Source: an alpha proteobacterium SCGC AAA536-G10 (GTDB taxonomy: Bacteria > Pseudomonadota > Alphaproteobacteria > Puniceispirillales > Marisalimonadaceae). Taken from it: a stretch of DNA of 64,000 nucleotides. Below are positions 17,545 through 27,284 of this stretch, piece after piece. The DNA is taken from the NCBI GenBank assembly GCA_000384615.1, contig ARQU01000004.1, forward strand, positions 1-64,000. The letters are read 5' to 3'. The position numbers were made by a program, and so were the translations under genes. Each line of letters begins with the position of its first letter. Positions within the stretch are counted from its first letter, which is position 1. The notes beneath the pieces are model-generated. The model made no database searches. It saw only the letters and a list, made by a program, of their open reading frames with translations, and was not told the origin of the DNA.

Positions 17545-17775
17545 TTATTTGAGAAAATATTTTAAATGTTCGATTTCTTTACGCTTGTTTAATGCCCTAT
17601 CTAAAATGACACTCGACATAATTTTAGTAATAGCAGACTTATTACATTTTAAATTTTGTTGAACGCGTTGTACATCTTCTTTTTTATCCCAAACATGCAC
17701 TATTCCATCATGCATATCTCTTAGTAAATACCAGTCATTTTTGTTGTCAGATGACCAAACTTTAATCCCATACAT
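17545..17775 (-). CDS. Small hypothetical protein, 76 aa
   Basis: I do not recognise this protein. It is soluble, with an aromatic N-terminal half (YGIKVWSSDNKNDWYLLRD, HVWDKKED) and a basic helical C-terminal half. The longer frame begins at 17787, but GGAG lies exactly 6 bases before the ATG at 17775, which decides the start. It is located between the YeiH-type gene and pdeM, all on the minus strand, with gaps of about 57-60 bases. Confidence 0.6.
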   Translation of the reverse strand: MYGIKVWSSDNKNDWYLLRDMHDGIVHVWDKKEDVQRVQQNLKCNKSAITKIMSSVILDRALNKRKEIEHLKYFLK

Positions 17776-17831
17776 TGTAAACTCCATTTTAAAAATTAAT
17801 GGAAGGGTGCAAAAATCATACCAAATTCGTT

Positions 17832-18503
17832 TTAATATTGAGACTCAATCTCTTTGTTCGAAAATTTATAAATAGATTTTTTTGTTAAAAAATAAATATT
17901 GTAGTCCTCACTAATAAATGGTTTTAGAACTGGATCATTTATATTTAAACCTCCAGTAAATTCCCCAAAAGAAGGTAAAATTATATGATTATTTGAGTGA
18001 ATTAGACATTTACTTGTTATTTTTTTTGAGCTTACTTTTATTGAAGCCACGGGATGGAAATGACCTGAAATCTGATTTATATTCTTTTGAATTGCCTCGT
18101 GAAGAAAATGAATGTTATCTACAATATATTCTTGGTGAAATTTAATACCTTCTATTTTAATTTTATTTTCGTGATTTCCAAGGATAAATATAACTTCATA
18201 CTTTATGGTAAAATCTTCAAATAAAAACCTAACTTTTGATGTCATTCTGAGAAAAGCATCTTTATCATGAAATGTGTCACCTAATAAAATTACTTTTCTA
18301 ACTTTATAATTATTTAATATATCTAATAACTTTAGAAGTGTCTCTTCACTATCATATGGAGGTATATATTGTCCTGAGGATGCATAGCTCGAACCTTTTT
18401 CAAGATGTAAGTCTGATACAATTGCTATTTCTTTTTCTAACCAGAATAAAACACCCTCTTTACATATCTGTAGCCCATGATTACAAAAATTTAAAGTCTT
18501 CAA
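17832..18503 (-). CDS. pdeM: Ligase-associated DNA damage response endonuclease PdeM
   Basis: A calcineurin-like metallophosphoesterase. The metal ligands appear in order: SDLHLEKG (DxH), GDTFHD, GNHE and GHFHP. At 223 residues it matches PdeM, found beside Lhr-like helicase, beta-CASP exonuclease and ATP-dependent ligase in many alphaproteobacteria. All four are present here. The start is a TTG overlapping the helicase stop (TTGA), indicating translational coupling, and GAGG lies about 10 bases upstream. Nuclease function is inferred from family and context. Confidence 0.9.
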   Translation of the reverse strand: MKTLNFCNHGLQICKEGVLFWLEKEIAIVSDLHLEKGSSYASSGQYIPPYDSEETLLKLLDILNNYKVRKVILLGDTFHDKDAFLRMTSKVRFLFEDFTIKYEVIFILGNHENKIKIEGIKFHQEYIVDNIHFLHEAIQKNINQISGHFHPVASIKVSSKKITSKCLIHSNNHIILPSFGEFTGGLNINDPVLKPFISEDYNIYFLTKKSIYKFSNKEIESQY

Positions 18504-20923
18504 TTCAAACCAACCTCAGTTAATATTTCATTTTCCAATTCTTCAAGAAAATATTCGTCAACTTCTGATTTATCAATAGTTTGTTTATTTATTTCCAATA
18601 CTAATGGAACTGCAAGTGGAGAAATCCTATCTAATCTTTTATGAATAATATTATTTTTAATTCTTTTTAAAAAATCACCTAATCTATCTAAATCAATAAG
18701 CCCCCTATATGAGTCATTTCTAGCAACTTGTAGTAAGATATGATTAGGCTCATGCTTTTTTAAAACGTTAAATATAAGATCAGAACTAAACATTACTTGT
18801 TTTCCTGTTTTTTTTCGTCCAGGTATAGTTCGTTCAATCAAGCCAGATATGATAGCAGCATCTCTAAAGTTTTTCTTTAAAAGAGGCGTTTCCTCCAACC
18901 ACTCATATAAGTCGTCTAGCATAATGTCTTCATTTAGAATGATATTTATATCTTCAACTTCGATCATTGACCATATAGCTAATGCATAATCAGTTGCTAC
19001 AAAGCTAATAGGTTTATAGCCCATTCTCTGCATTTTTTTAGATATTAAAAAACCAAGTGTTTGATTGGCATTTCTACCTTCAAAAGTATAACAAATTAAA
19101 AAATATCTTTTTTTATTTTTGATATGGCGAGGAAAAGTCTCTACTAAAAGTCCTTCTACTGAAGGTAACCCTGAAAATTTATTCTGTAATTTCAACCAAT
19201 CACTAATTTGATTTGGAAAATGTTTCCAATATTCTTTTTTACTTATTAACTTCCTAACTTGAAATGAAAGTTCTGATGTTAAAGGTAATCTACCACCAGC
19301 ATATGAGGGTATTTTAGGATGTGCACTATTTGTAGATCTTACAATAATATTATTATTTGTGATGCTTTGATATTCTAAAACTCGACCACTAAATAAAAAT
19401 GTATCTCCTTCATTTAGCCCTTCTATAAACCACTCCTCTACTTGTCCTAGCGTTCTATTACCTAGCTTTACTTTAAGCATGTAGGATTCAACTATAGTGC
19501 CAACATTTAACCTATATCTATTTCTTATATTTTTATTTTTTATTGCGTAAAAATTATTTTTGTTAATACCTATCTTAGCATATTGTTCATAATGCTTTAG
19601 AGAATATCCTCCATTTCTGACAAACTCTAAAACATCTAAGAATGTTTGTTTTTTTAAGTTTCGAAATGGCCAGGCCTTTTTTATTTCTAGAAAAAAATCA
19701 TCAATTTGGAATGGATTGCTACAAGCGACGCCTAAAATATGTTGGGCTAACACATCCAGACTTCCCTCCTTATCTCTAACTTCATCTAACAAATTTGCTT
19801 TGATTGAAGCTATTGTAGAAATACATTCTAAATACTCAAACCGATTAGATGGAACTAAAAGTGCCTCTGATGGTTCATCAAATCTATGATTACTTCTACC
19901 TATTCGCTGTAAAAACCTCGCTATTCCTTTTGGAGAACCTATTTGAACTACCAAATCAACTTTTCCCCAATCAATTCCTAAATCTAGAGAGCTAGTTGCA
20001 ACAACGCAATCTAATTTCCCTAAAGACATTAAGTTTTCAACTTTTCTTCTAATTTCTTTTTGTAAACTCCCATGATGTATAGCAATTTTTAAATTATTTT
20101 CATTTTCCTGCCAAAGTTTATTAAATACTAGTTCTGCTTGTGCTCTGGTATTAACAAATAAAATAGTCATAGATGAAAGTTTAATTTTTTTATATATATC
20201 TGTAATAGCGTAGCCAGCCATATGTCCTGACCACGGAACCCTATTTTCAGTTTCTAAAATTTCAATTTTGGGAGATGACTTTTCTCTAATATTAATAATT
20301 TTAGATTTTTTTTTCTGTGATAAAAAATTAAGTGTAGATTTCTTATTTTTAATTGTTGCTGACAAACCTATTCTTTTACAATTTGGAGAAATATTATTTA
20401 GTCTAGAAAGATTAAGAGATAGCAAATCCCCTCTTTTTGAGTTTACTAGACTATGAATTTCATCAATGATTAGATATCTTAAAAATTTAAAATATTCTTT
20501 TGCTTGAGTGTCCGCTAATAATAGAGCCAATGACTCTGGAGTTGTCATTAACATATGTGGTGGAACTTCTTTTTGTCTTGTCTTTTTATAACCTGAGGTG
20601 TCACCTGTCCTAGTTTCAACTCTTATATCTAATTTTTGATCTTCAATAGGATTTGTTAAATTTCTGTGTACATCAATAGTTAGAGCTTTAAGTGGAGAAA
20701 TATAAAGCGTGTGTAATTTATTATCTGGAAATTTGTTATTAATTAAATCATGAAGTGAGGGCAAAAATCCTGCTAATGTCTTTCCTCCTCCTGTAGGAGC
20801 GATTAGTAAAACATCACGTCCGTTTATAGACTGGTTCAAAGTCTCAAGCTGATGATCATAAAAGAACCAGTTATTTTTTTTTAACCAGTTTTGAATAGGT
20901 TGAAGCTTTAAATTTTCTGACAT
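18500..20923 (-). CDS. Lhr-like ligase-associated DEXH helicase
   Basis: Superfamily 2 DNA helicase of 807 residues. It has Walker A APTGGGKTLAG near residue 42, the DEIH box in IIDEIHSLV, the SAT motif, and motif VI QRIGRSNHR. The long C-terminal region after about residue 370 fits the Lhr-type winged-helix and DEAD-associated architecture. It overlaps pdeM and is divergent from the exonuclease gene across only 17 bases. No Shine-Dalgarno precedes the ATG, so the transcript may be leaderless. Confidence 0.93.
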   Translation of the reverse strand: MSENLKLQPIQNWLKKNNWFFYDHQLETLNQSINGRDVLLIAPTGGGKTLAGFLPSLHDLINNKFPDNKLHTLYISPLKALTIDVHRNLTNPIEDQKLDIRVETRTGDTSGYKKTRQKEVPPHMLMTTPESLALLLADTQAKEYFKFLRYLIIDEIHSLVNSKRGDLLSLNLSRLNNISPNCKRIGLSATIKNKKSTLNFLSQKKKSKIINIREKSSPKIEILETENRVPWSGHMAGYAITDIYKKIKLSSMTILFVNTRAQAELVFNKLWQENENNLKIAIHHGSLQKEIRRKVENLMSLGKLDCVVATSSLDLGIDWGKVDLVVQIGSPKGIARFLQRIGRSNHRFDEPSEALLVPSNRFEYLECISTIASIKANLLDEVRDKEGSLDVLAQHILGVACSNPFQIDDFFLEIKKAWPFRNLKKQTFLDVLEFVRNGGYSLKHYEQYAKIGINKNNFYAIKNKNIRNRYRLNVGTIVESYMLKVKLGNRTLGQVEEWFIEGLNEGDTFLFSGRVLEYQSITNNNIIVRSTNSAHPKIPSYAGGRLPLTSELSFQVRKLISKKEYWKHFPNQISDWLKLQNKFSGLPSVEGLLVETFPRHIKNKKRYFLICYTFEGRNANQTLGFLISKKMQRMGYKPISFVATDYALAIWSMIEVEDINIILNEDIMLDDLYEWLEETPLLKKNFRDAAIISGLIERTIPGRKKTGKQVMFSSDLIFNVLKKHEPNHILLQVARNDSYRGLIDLDRLGDFLKRIKNNIIHKRLDRISPLAVPLVLEINKQTIDKSEVDEYFLEELENEILTEVGLN

Positions 20924-20940
20924 TATTATATATTAAAAAT

Positions 20941-21930
20941 ATGAAATGGATTGACAAAAATTTACATATAAAGCCAATAAATACACATATTGATCCCTAT
21001 AAGCCAGTAGAAAATGCAATAATAACTCACGGACATGCTGATCACGCGAAACCCGGTCATAAGAATGTATTGGCTACTTCAGAAACTATAGAAATAATGA
21101 AAATTAGATACGGTGAAAATTGTGCTGAAAATTTTCAAATATTACCTACAAATCAGTCACTCAAAATCAATGATGTATTAATTAAATTTTTTCCAGCTGG
21201 GCATATTTTAGGTAGCGTCCAAGTCTTGACTGAATATAAAGGAGAAAAAATTAATTTCACAGGTGATTATAAAACAACAAGTGATCAAACATGTAAAGAT
21301 TTTGAACCCGTAAAATGTCATACTTTGGTAACAGAAGCTACATTTGGGCTTCCAGTTTTTCAGCATCCAAATGAAAATGAAGAGATAAAAAAACTTTTAA
21401 AATCGATAAATTTATTTTCAGAAAGACCACACCTTGTAGGCGTGTATGCACTCGGAAAGGCACAAAGAGTTATAAATTTGTTAAGACAACAAGGCTATGA
21501 TAAAGAAATTTTCATTCATGGATCTTTAGAAAAATTATGCGAATATTATCAAAATAATAATATAGATTTAGGCAGAATTACTAAAGTTAACCTCAAGAAA
21601 AAAAAAGATTATAACGGAGAAATAATACTAGCCCCTCCTTCCGCTATTAAAAATATTTGGTCAAGAAAATTTGAAGACCCCATAATTTGTCAAGCTTCAG
21701 GATGGATGTCTATAAAACAAAGAGCTAAACAAAGCTTGGTTGAATTGCCTTTGATTATTTCTGACCATGCTGATTGGAATGAGTTAACAAAATACATTAA
21801 ATTTACTGATGCAGAAAATGTGTATGTTACACACGGAAGAGAAGAGGCGATAGTTCATTGGTGCAAAATGAATAACATTAACGGCTTAGCTTTGTCCTTA
21901 TCGGGAAGAGATGATGAGGAACAATTGTGA
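20941..21930 (+). CDS. Ligase-associated beta-CASP/MBL-fold DNA exonuclease
   Basis: Metallo-beta-lactamase-fold nuclease of 329 residues. The zinc motif is THGHADHA at about residues 29-36. Later ligands are in GHILGSVQV, FTGDYK, SDHADW and VTHGREEA. This architecture matches the SNM1-like exonuclease encoded with bacterial ATP-dependent ligases. The start has no ribosome-binding site and only 17 bases separate it from the divergent helicase start. Its stop overlaps the ligase start, so exonuclease and ligase are coupled. Confidence 0.9.
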   Translation: MKWIDKNLHIKPINTHIDPYKPVENAIITHGHADHAKPGHKNVLATSETIEIMKIRYGENCAENFQILPTNQSLKINDVLIKFFPAGHILGSVQVLTEYKGEKINFTGDYKTTSDQTCKDFEPVKCHTLVTEATFGLPVFQHPNENEEIKKLLKSINLFSERPHLVGVYALGKAQRVINLLRQQGYDKEIFIHGSLEKLCEYYQNNNIDLGRITKVNLKKKKDYNGEIILAPPSAIKNIWSRKFEDPIICQASGWMSIKQRAKQSLVELPLIISDHADWNELTKYIKFTDAENVYVTHGREEAIVHWCKMNNINGLALSLSGRDDEEQL

Positions 21931-23492
21931 AAAAGTTTAGTGAATTAATAAATAAATTATTATTAACATCCTCTAGAAACAGAAAAATTGATATTTTATC
22001 TAATTATTTTCAAAACACCTCTGATCCAGATAGAGGATATACCTTAGCTATTTTGACAAATGAATTAGAATTAAGAAATATTCCTATTTCTAGAATTAAA
22101 GAAATTGTTTTTGAAAATGTCGATAATGAATTATTTACTCTTTCATATGACTATGTCGGAGACTTAGCTGAGACAATTTCTTTAATTTGGCCTCACAAGG
22201 AATTAGGTTCTCTTTTAAGCATTTCAGAAATAATAGATGTATTAAGAAATTTAAAAAGAGATGAAGTTAATAAAACTCTTAAAAATTATCTTTCTATAGC
22301 AAACGAAACTGAAAGATGGGCACTAATTAAATTAATTAGTGGTGGATTAAGGATAGGTGTATCATCTAGGTTAGCAAAAACTGCCTTAGCTAAATTCAGT
22401 AATAAAAAATTAGATGATATTGAGAAAATATGGCATGGCATCGAGGCCCCTTATGATAATTTATTTAATTGGTTATGTGATGAAGGACCTATGCCCAAGA
22501 TAGATTTGTTGAAAACATTCAATCCAATGATGCTTGCTAATCCTATATCAAAAAATGACTTCAAAACACTTATTTCAAGTCAGTTTATAGCAGAATGGAA
22601 ATGGGACGGAATTAGAGTGCAAATTATTTTAGGTAAAAGTTCTGTAAAAATTTTTTCCCGAACTGGTGACGATATAAGCCAATCCTTTCCTGAAATTAAA
22701 AATAGTGCCGATAGTATGGTAATCTTAGATGGTGAGTTATTAGTTGGTAGAGATTTTATACCAATGAATTTTAATTCACTGCAACAAAGGTTAAATAGAA
22801 AAAAAGTAACACAAAAACATATGGACGAGTTTCCTGCATTTATAAAGTTGTACGATATTTTGTATTTAAACAATGAAGATTTAAGAGATAAAACGTGGAA
22901 GAGTAGACGTTTTGAATTGGAAAAATGGTTTAAAAAAAATGACAATAATTATTTTGATTTATCGAATGTCATTAAATTTAGTAGTTGGGATGAGTTATCT
23001 AACTTCAAAAAAAATCAAATTATTGATGATCAACATGAAGGATTAATGATAAAAAAAATAGACGGATCTTATATTCCTGGTCGACCAAAAGGATATTGGT
23101 ATAAATGGAAAAAAGATCCCAAGAATGTTGATGCTGTTTTAATGTATGCAATTAGAGGTCATGGTAAAAGAAGTTCTTACTATTCTGACTTCACGTTTGG
23201 TTTGTGGAATGGCAATCAATTATCGCCTATTGGTAAGGCTTATTTTGGATTTGATGATAATGAGCTTAAAGTTTTAGATAAATTTGTTCGAAATAATACT
23301 ATAAAAAAATTTGGCCCAGTAAGGGAAGTTGAAAAAACGTTTGTTATTGAAATTGCGTTTGATGCAGTTAATGAAAGTAATCGACATAAATCAGGTGTTG
23401 CTTTAAGATTTCCTCGTATTAAAAGACTAAGAGAAGACAAGCCTGCAAGTGAGGTAATACAGCTCTCTCAATTTAAGTCAGATTTTTTATAA
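21927..23492 (+). CDS. ATP-dependent DNA ligase (Lhr/PdeM-associated type)
   Basis: Seals DNA nicks using ATP. The nucleotidyl-transferase lysine is Lys225 in EWKWDGIRVQI (motif I). Motifs III-IV are recognisable (LDGELL, EGLMIKK), motif V is in WYKWKK, and motif VI is near the C-terminus (RFPRIKRLREDK). The N-terminal ~180 residues are the helical DNA-binding domain and the C-terminus is the OB fold. The start is GTG 21927 with GAGGA upstream, overlapping the exonuclease stop. At 521 residues it is a repair ligase, separate from the replicative NAD-dependent enzyme. Confidence 0.94.
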   Translation: MKKFSELINKLLLTSSRNRKIDILSNYFQNTSDPDRGYTLAILTNELELRNIPISRIKEIVFENVDNELFTLSYDYVGDLAETISLIWPHKELGSLLSISEIIDVLRNLKRDEVNKTLKNYLSIANETERWALIKLISGGLRIGVSSRLAKTALAKFSNKKLDDIEKIWHGIEAPYDNLFNWLCDEGPMPKIDLLKTFNPMMLANPISKNDFKTLISSQFIAEWKWDGIRVQIILGKSSVKIFSRTGDDISQSFPEIKNSADSMVILDGELLVGRDFIPMNFNSLQQRLNRKKVTQKHMDEFPAFIKLYDILYLNNEDLRDKTWKSRRFELEKWFKKNDNNYFDLSNVIKFSSWDELSNFKKNQIIDDQHEGLMIKKIDGSYIPGRPKGYWYKWKKDPKNVDAVLMYAIRGHGKRSSYYSDFTFGLWNGNQLSPIGKAYFGFDDNELKVLDKFVRNNTIKKFGPVREVEKTFVIEIAFDAVNESNRHKSGVALRFPRIKRLREDKPASEVIQLSQFKSDFL

Positions 23493-23572
23493 AACCTTAA
23501 TTATAATTTGAATTGAAAAGAGAAGATTTTTTTTTTAAACTTTTTCTTAATACTATATTAATGGAGAAGCAA

Positions 23573-24400
23573 ATGTCAGATTTACAAGAATTAATGTTAG
23601 GTTCAACCAAAATAATAGCTTTGAAAGATGGGGATTTAACATTACCTAAAGAAGTTCTTTTAAATTTGGATGAGGATACTTCTAACAAAGTGGCCGAAGA
23701 AAACAATCAACTTACCTTAAGTGAAATAAACGCTTATCTTATATTTAAAGGCGAAAAAATCTTATTAGTTGATGCTGGGTGTAGAGATTTGTTTGGACCA
23801 ACTTGTGGTTTTATTCATGAACAAATTGCAAAAGCTAATGTGAAACCTGAGGACATAACAGACATTTTTTTCACACATTTACATCCTGACCACGTGGCTG
23901 GATCAATTGATAAGGATGGCATGGCTATGTTTTCTAACGCAGTAGTTAGTGTAATAGAAGAAGAATTGAATTTTTGGAGTAAAGATGATTTTGAGGATGT
24001 TGAAATAAATGGGAAAAATTTTGCTGATTTAAATAAAGAGGTAATTAAAGCTTATGGAGAAAGGGTCAAAACCATCAAAACTAATCAAGAAATTATCACT
24101 GGGATTTATCCAGTACCTCTACCTGGCCACACACCAGGGCATTGCGGATTTAGAATAGATGATGGTAAAGACAGTTTCATTCAAATGGGTGATGTTCTTC
24201 ATACCCCAAATTTACAACTGGCTAATACAAATATTTCAGTAATTTTTGACGTCGACGTAGAACAAGGTCTAAAATCTAGAAAGCAAGTATTTGATATGGT
24301 TTGTAATGATAGAATAATCTGTTCCGGCGGTCATATGTTGGAGCCAAAGTTTGGTTATTTGGACAAGTATGGAAATGGATATAAGTTTGTTCCTGTATAA
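23573..24400 (+). CDS. MBL-fold metallohydrolase
   Basis: Soluble metallo-beta-lactamase-fold hydrolase of 275 residues. The zinc site is THLHPDHVAG near residues 103-112, with a further His in LPGHTPGHCGF and Asp in QMGDVLH. The layout is similar to quorum-lactonase-like or other small-molecule hydrolases of this fold, so the substrate is open. The start at 23573 is chosen because GGAG lies exactly 6 bases upstream; longer in-frame extensions to 23513 lack support. It ends 31 bases from the convergent 609-residue gene. Confidence 0.8.
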   Translation: MSDLQELMLGSTKIIALKDGDLTLPKEVLLNLDEDTSNKVAEENNQLTLSEINAYLIFKGEKILLVDAGCRDLFGPTCGFIHEQIAKANVKPEDITDIFFTHLHPDHVAGSIDKDGMAMFSNAVVSVIEEELNFWSKDDFEDVEINGKNFADLNKEVIKAYGERVKTIKTNQEIITGIYPVPLPGHTPGHCGFRIDDGKDSFIQMGDVLHTPNLQLANTNISVIFDVDVEQGLKSRKQVFDMVCNDRIICSGGHMLEPKFGYLDKYGNGYKFVPV

Positions 24401-24431
24401 TACTCATTAGTTATTTAATTAATTAGTATAA

Positions 24432-26261
24432 TCATACCTTACTATAGTTAATAAGTGATTTGAGGCTGCCATTAGAATCCTGAAATTTTTCAACCCTGTT
24501 GACAAATTCACGCCAGTATAATTTTTCGATATTATATTGTTTTTCTAACTGTGTTTTACAAAAAATTTGAGTATCCACTAATCTTTGTGACCCTAAATTA
24601 ACATAATCTTTTCCATTATGACTTCCGTCAATTAAAAATATCAATCCTGATAAAAGTTCAGGATATTGGGTTAAAAAAGACGACGTGAATGGCCATAAAT
24701 GTTTTTTTAATATTTCAAAACCTAAATCATGAATTTGGATGTAATAGCTAAATATTAAAATTCTTTCTAGGTTTCCAATTTCTTTTCCAAATTTCGACAT
24801 TTCTATACTTTTTTGAGCAAAAGCATGTTTGTCGTGTCTCATAACTAAATCTTTAGCGTGACAATGACTTAAATATTCTTCTTCTTTAATGGAAGAAATT
24901 ACAAAAGCTTGGTCCTCTGCTCTATTTACAAAGCTAGGCGTAAAAGGAGCCCATTTTACTAAACTATCTACGGTTATACCAGTAGTACCACCAGTAACGT
25001 GAATTCTTTGGATGTTATCTAACCTATACATCAACTCAGACTCAGTAGACAATGATTGAGGCCATTCCGGACAAAATACTCTTTTAGAAGATAGATTTTT
25101 TAATAAATCGTTATTTTTGGGTCGATTAACGTCTGGGGTAAATAATGATTTTGAAATATCAGCCTTATTTACTAGTGCCCCTGCTAATAAGCCAAGATCA
25201 ACTTTTTTCCCTTCATAATCAATTGCTGTACCTCCCCAATTTTTTTGATTTTTAAAGATTTCAAAAATTGAAAAACCCGTTGTTTTTAAAAGAAGCTCTT
25301 GATCAAAAACCTGATCTAAGTCAATCTTAAAACTATATCTTACGTCTTTATCAACAATCTTATTCCATATTAATAATATATACTTTAAAAATGTATAATG
25401 GCGACCATAATTGCCATTAACACCCATTATATTATCGGTATCTTTGCCCGTAGTAAATAAAATTGAGTTTATGTTATTACATACATCTTCATCAAATAAG
25501 TAGACATTTATAAATTTTAAATTCAAATGTTTTTTTATGATTGTTTTGATATACTTTAAAGCAATATTTTCTAAACCAATATGTGTCACAGAAACTGATA
25601 AAATAAGCTTAATTTTATCTGTATTGTTAATATTACCTCTTTTAACTTCAAAGGCTATAGCCCTATCAAGATTTTCTAAACCATAAATAATTTCATTTTC
25701 ATAATTTAGAGCATCTAATGGTATTGGATGATCATACCAAAATCGTTGTTTAACATTTTTAAAGTTTTTTAATTCATCCTTAATCTCTAAAGGAATATTT
25801 GTGGAATGAAAGTCTGAGGGAGTTGTAATTAAAACATTACTTAAAAATAAAATTTCTTTAACTGGGTTTTTTAAAAAATTTTGATTTTCATTAATTTTAA
25901 TCAACTTTCTTTTTTTTAAAATTTTATCCTTAACTTCTTCTGGTTTTGTGGAGGCTTCAAATGCTTCAGGACAAAATATTTCCCATATATGTGAGTCTGA
26001 TTTAGTTGAAAAATTTTTAGGAGTTTTTATTTTATTTTCATTAAAAAAATTATTAAATAGTTTTAATGCAGGATTATTTTTTTCACTATTCAAAAAAGAT
26101 AAAGATTTTTTGTTATCCAAATTTTTTTCATAAAATTGTATGATAAAAGCTCTACAGAGTTTTGAAAATTCATCATTTGCATCATCTAATGATAAAGTTA
26201 ACAAATCATTCTCAGAAATAACGCTTTTTAAAATCTTTTGAAAATTATTAGTTTGTTGCAT
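24432..26261 (-). CDS. Uncharacterised large protein with possible GT-A glycosyltransferase core
   Basis: I do not recognise this 609-residue protein with certainty. It has no signal peptide or membrane helix. A segment near residues 310-330 (YSFKIDLDQVFDQELL) contains an acidic DxD-like motif after a hydrophobic strand, as in GT-A glycosyltransferases. It is followed by conserved-looking HVTGGTTGITVDSLVKWAPF and NRAEDQAFV, which resemble acceptor-loop and catalytic-base regions. The N-terminal 170 residues are Lys/Asn-rich and variable-looking. It stands alone, convergent with the MBL gene and divergent from the enoyl-CoA hydratase gene 141 bases away. Confidence 0.55.
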   Translation of the reverse strand: MQQTNNFQKILKSVISENDLLTLSLDDANDEFSKLCRAFIIQFYEKNLDNKKSLSFLNSEKNNPALKLFNNFFNENKIKTPKNFSTKSDSHIWEIFCPEAFEASTKPEEVKDKILKKRKLIKINENQNFLKNPVKEILFLSNVLITTPSDFHSTNIPLEIKDELKNFKNVKQRFWYDHPIPLDALNYENEIIYGLENLDRAIAFEVKRGNINNTDKIKLILSVSVTHIGLENIALKYIKTIIKKHLNLKFINVYLFDEDVCNNINSILFTTGKDTDNIMGVNGNYGRHYTFLKYILLIWNKIVDKDVRYSFKIDLDQVFDQELLLKTTGFSIFEIFKNQKNWGGTAIDYEGKKVDLGLLAGALVNKADISKSLFTPDVNRPKNNDLLKNLSSKRVFCPEWPQSLSTESELMYRLDNIQRIHVTGGTTGITVDSLVKWAPFTPSFVNRAEDQAFVISSIKEEEYLSHCHAKDLVMRHDKHAFAQKSIEMSKFGKEIGNLERILIFSYYIQIHDLGFEILKKHLWPFTSSFLTQYPELLSGLIFLIDGSHNGKDYVNLGSQRLVDTQIFCKTQLEKQYNIEKLYWREFVNRVEKFQDSNGSLKSLINYSKV

Positions 26262-26402
26262 GATTTATTCTTAATAATTAACTTAAAGGGCGATGATAGA
26301 GCAAAAAAATTGTAATTTTAATTTGAATTTTTTATTTAAAAAAAAATGAAAATTATGAGAGATTTTTAATCAAATAAATTTAATTTTGTCAAAGAAATAT
26401 AA

Positions 26403-27188
26403 ATGAATAATAAAAAAAATATAAATTATAAAATTGAAGATAGTATTGCTATAATAACCCTAAACCGTTCCCCTGCAAATGCTTTCACAATTCAATTTTT
26501 AGATGAAATCTTAAATTCGCTTACGAAAGCTTCTAAAGATAAGAGTGTTAAGGTAGTTATATTAGAAAGTAATATTGCTAAAACATTTTGTGCCGGACTA
26601 GATTTAAACATTTTAGTTGATAAATCTAGTATGGAAATTAGAGAGTTTTTAAATCGTCTTTACATAGATCTTTGGGATGTTCAATACAATATGGGTAAAC
26701 CAATAATTGCAGCGGTAAATGGAGCAGCAAGAGGTGGTGGCATGACATTAGCTATTTCATGCGATATGATTATAGCATCTGACAATGCTTCTTTTGGTTA
26801 TCCAGAAATTAATTTAGGGCTTTTACCAGCTGTTCATTTTAATCATCTGCCTAAAATTGTTGGTAGATATAACGCTTTTGAATTGTTATTTAGTGGTCGA
26901 ACATTTTATCCTGACGAGGCCGTAAAACTAGGATTGATAAATAAGCAAGTATCAATTTCAAATTTTCTGGAAGAGGTTTACAAAACTGCTAATATTTTTT
27001 CTAAGAAATCTCCTACAGCGATACGCTTAGGTAGAGCAGCCTTCATGAGAACTAATGACTTAGACTACAGAAGAGGAGTAGCAAATGCTGTTGAAGATTT
27101 TTGTAACGCTGCTGTTACAGATGATGCTCAGGAAGGCATAAAAGCATTTTTAGAAAAAAGAAAACCTGGTTGGGAAGAAAAAAATTAA
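26403..27188 (+). CDS. Enoyl-CoA hydratase/isomerase family protein
   Basis: Crotonase-fold enzyme of 261 residues. The oxyanion-hole segments are TFCAGLDLNIL near residue 62 and NGAARGGGMTLAISCD near residue 105. The second Glu position is kept in YPEINLGLLPA, but the first typical Glu region reads ARGGGMTL without an acidic residue. Isomerase or another crotonase activity is therefore as possible as hydration. The upstream region is A/T-rich with no clear ribosome-binding site. It stands apart from the neighbouring genes. Confidence 0.85.
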   Translation: MNNKKNINYKIEDSIAIITLNRSPANAFTIQFLDEILNSLTKASKDKSVKVVILESNIAKTFCAGLDLNILVDKSSMEIREFLNRLYIDLWDVQYNMGKPIIAAVNGAARGGGMTLAISCDMIIASDNASFGYPEINLGLLPAVHFNHLPKIVGRYNAFELLFSGRTFYPDEAVKLGLINKQVSISNFLEEVYKTANIFSKKSPTAIRLGRAAFMRTNDLDYRRGVANAVEDFCNAAVTDDAQEGIKAFLEKRKPGWEEKN

Positions 27189-27284
27189 CATTAGTATTAA
27201 CATTTTAATTTATCTACTTTACATCAATCTAGTTTAAATTCAGTATCATTCTTAGAATAATAAATTAAGTGAGAAAGATATAAA

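Noticed and set aside
26270-26400. A/T-rich gap as an origin or regulatory hub
   Set aside because: It contains only A and T runs without DnaA-box-like clusters or clear repeats; it is probably just the promoter region of two divergent genes.
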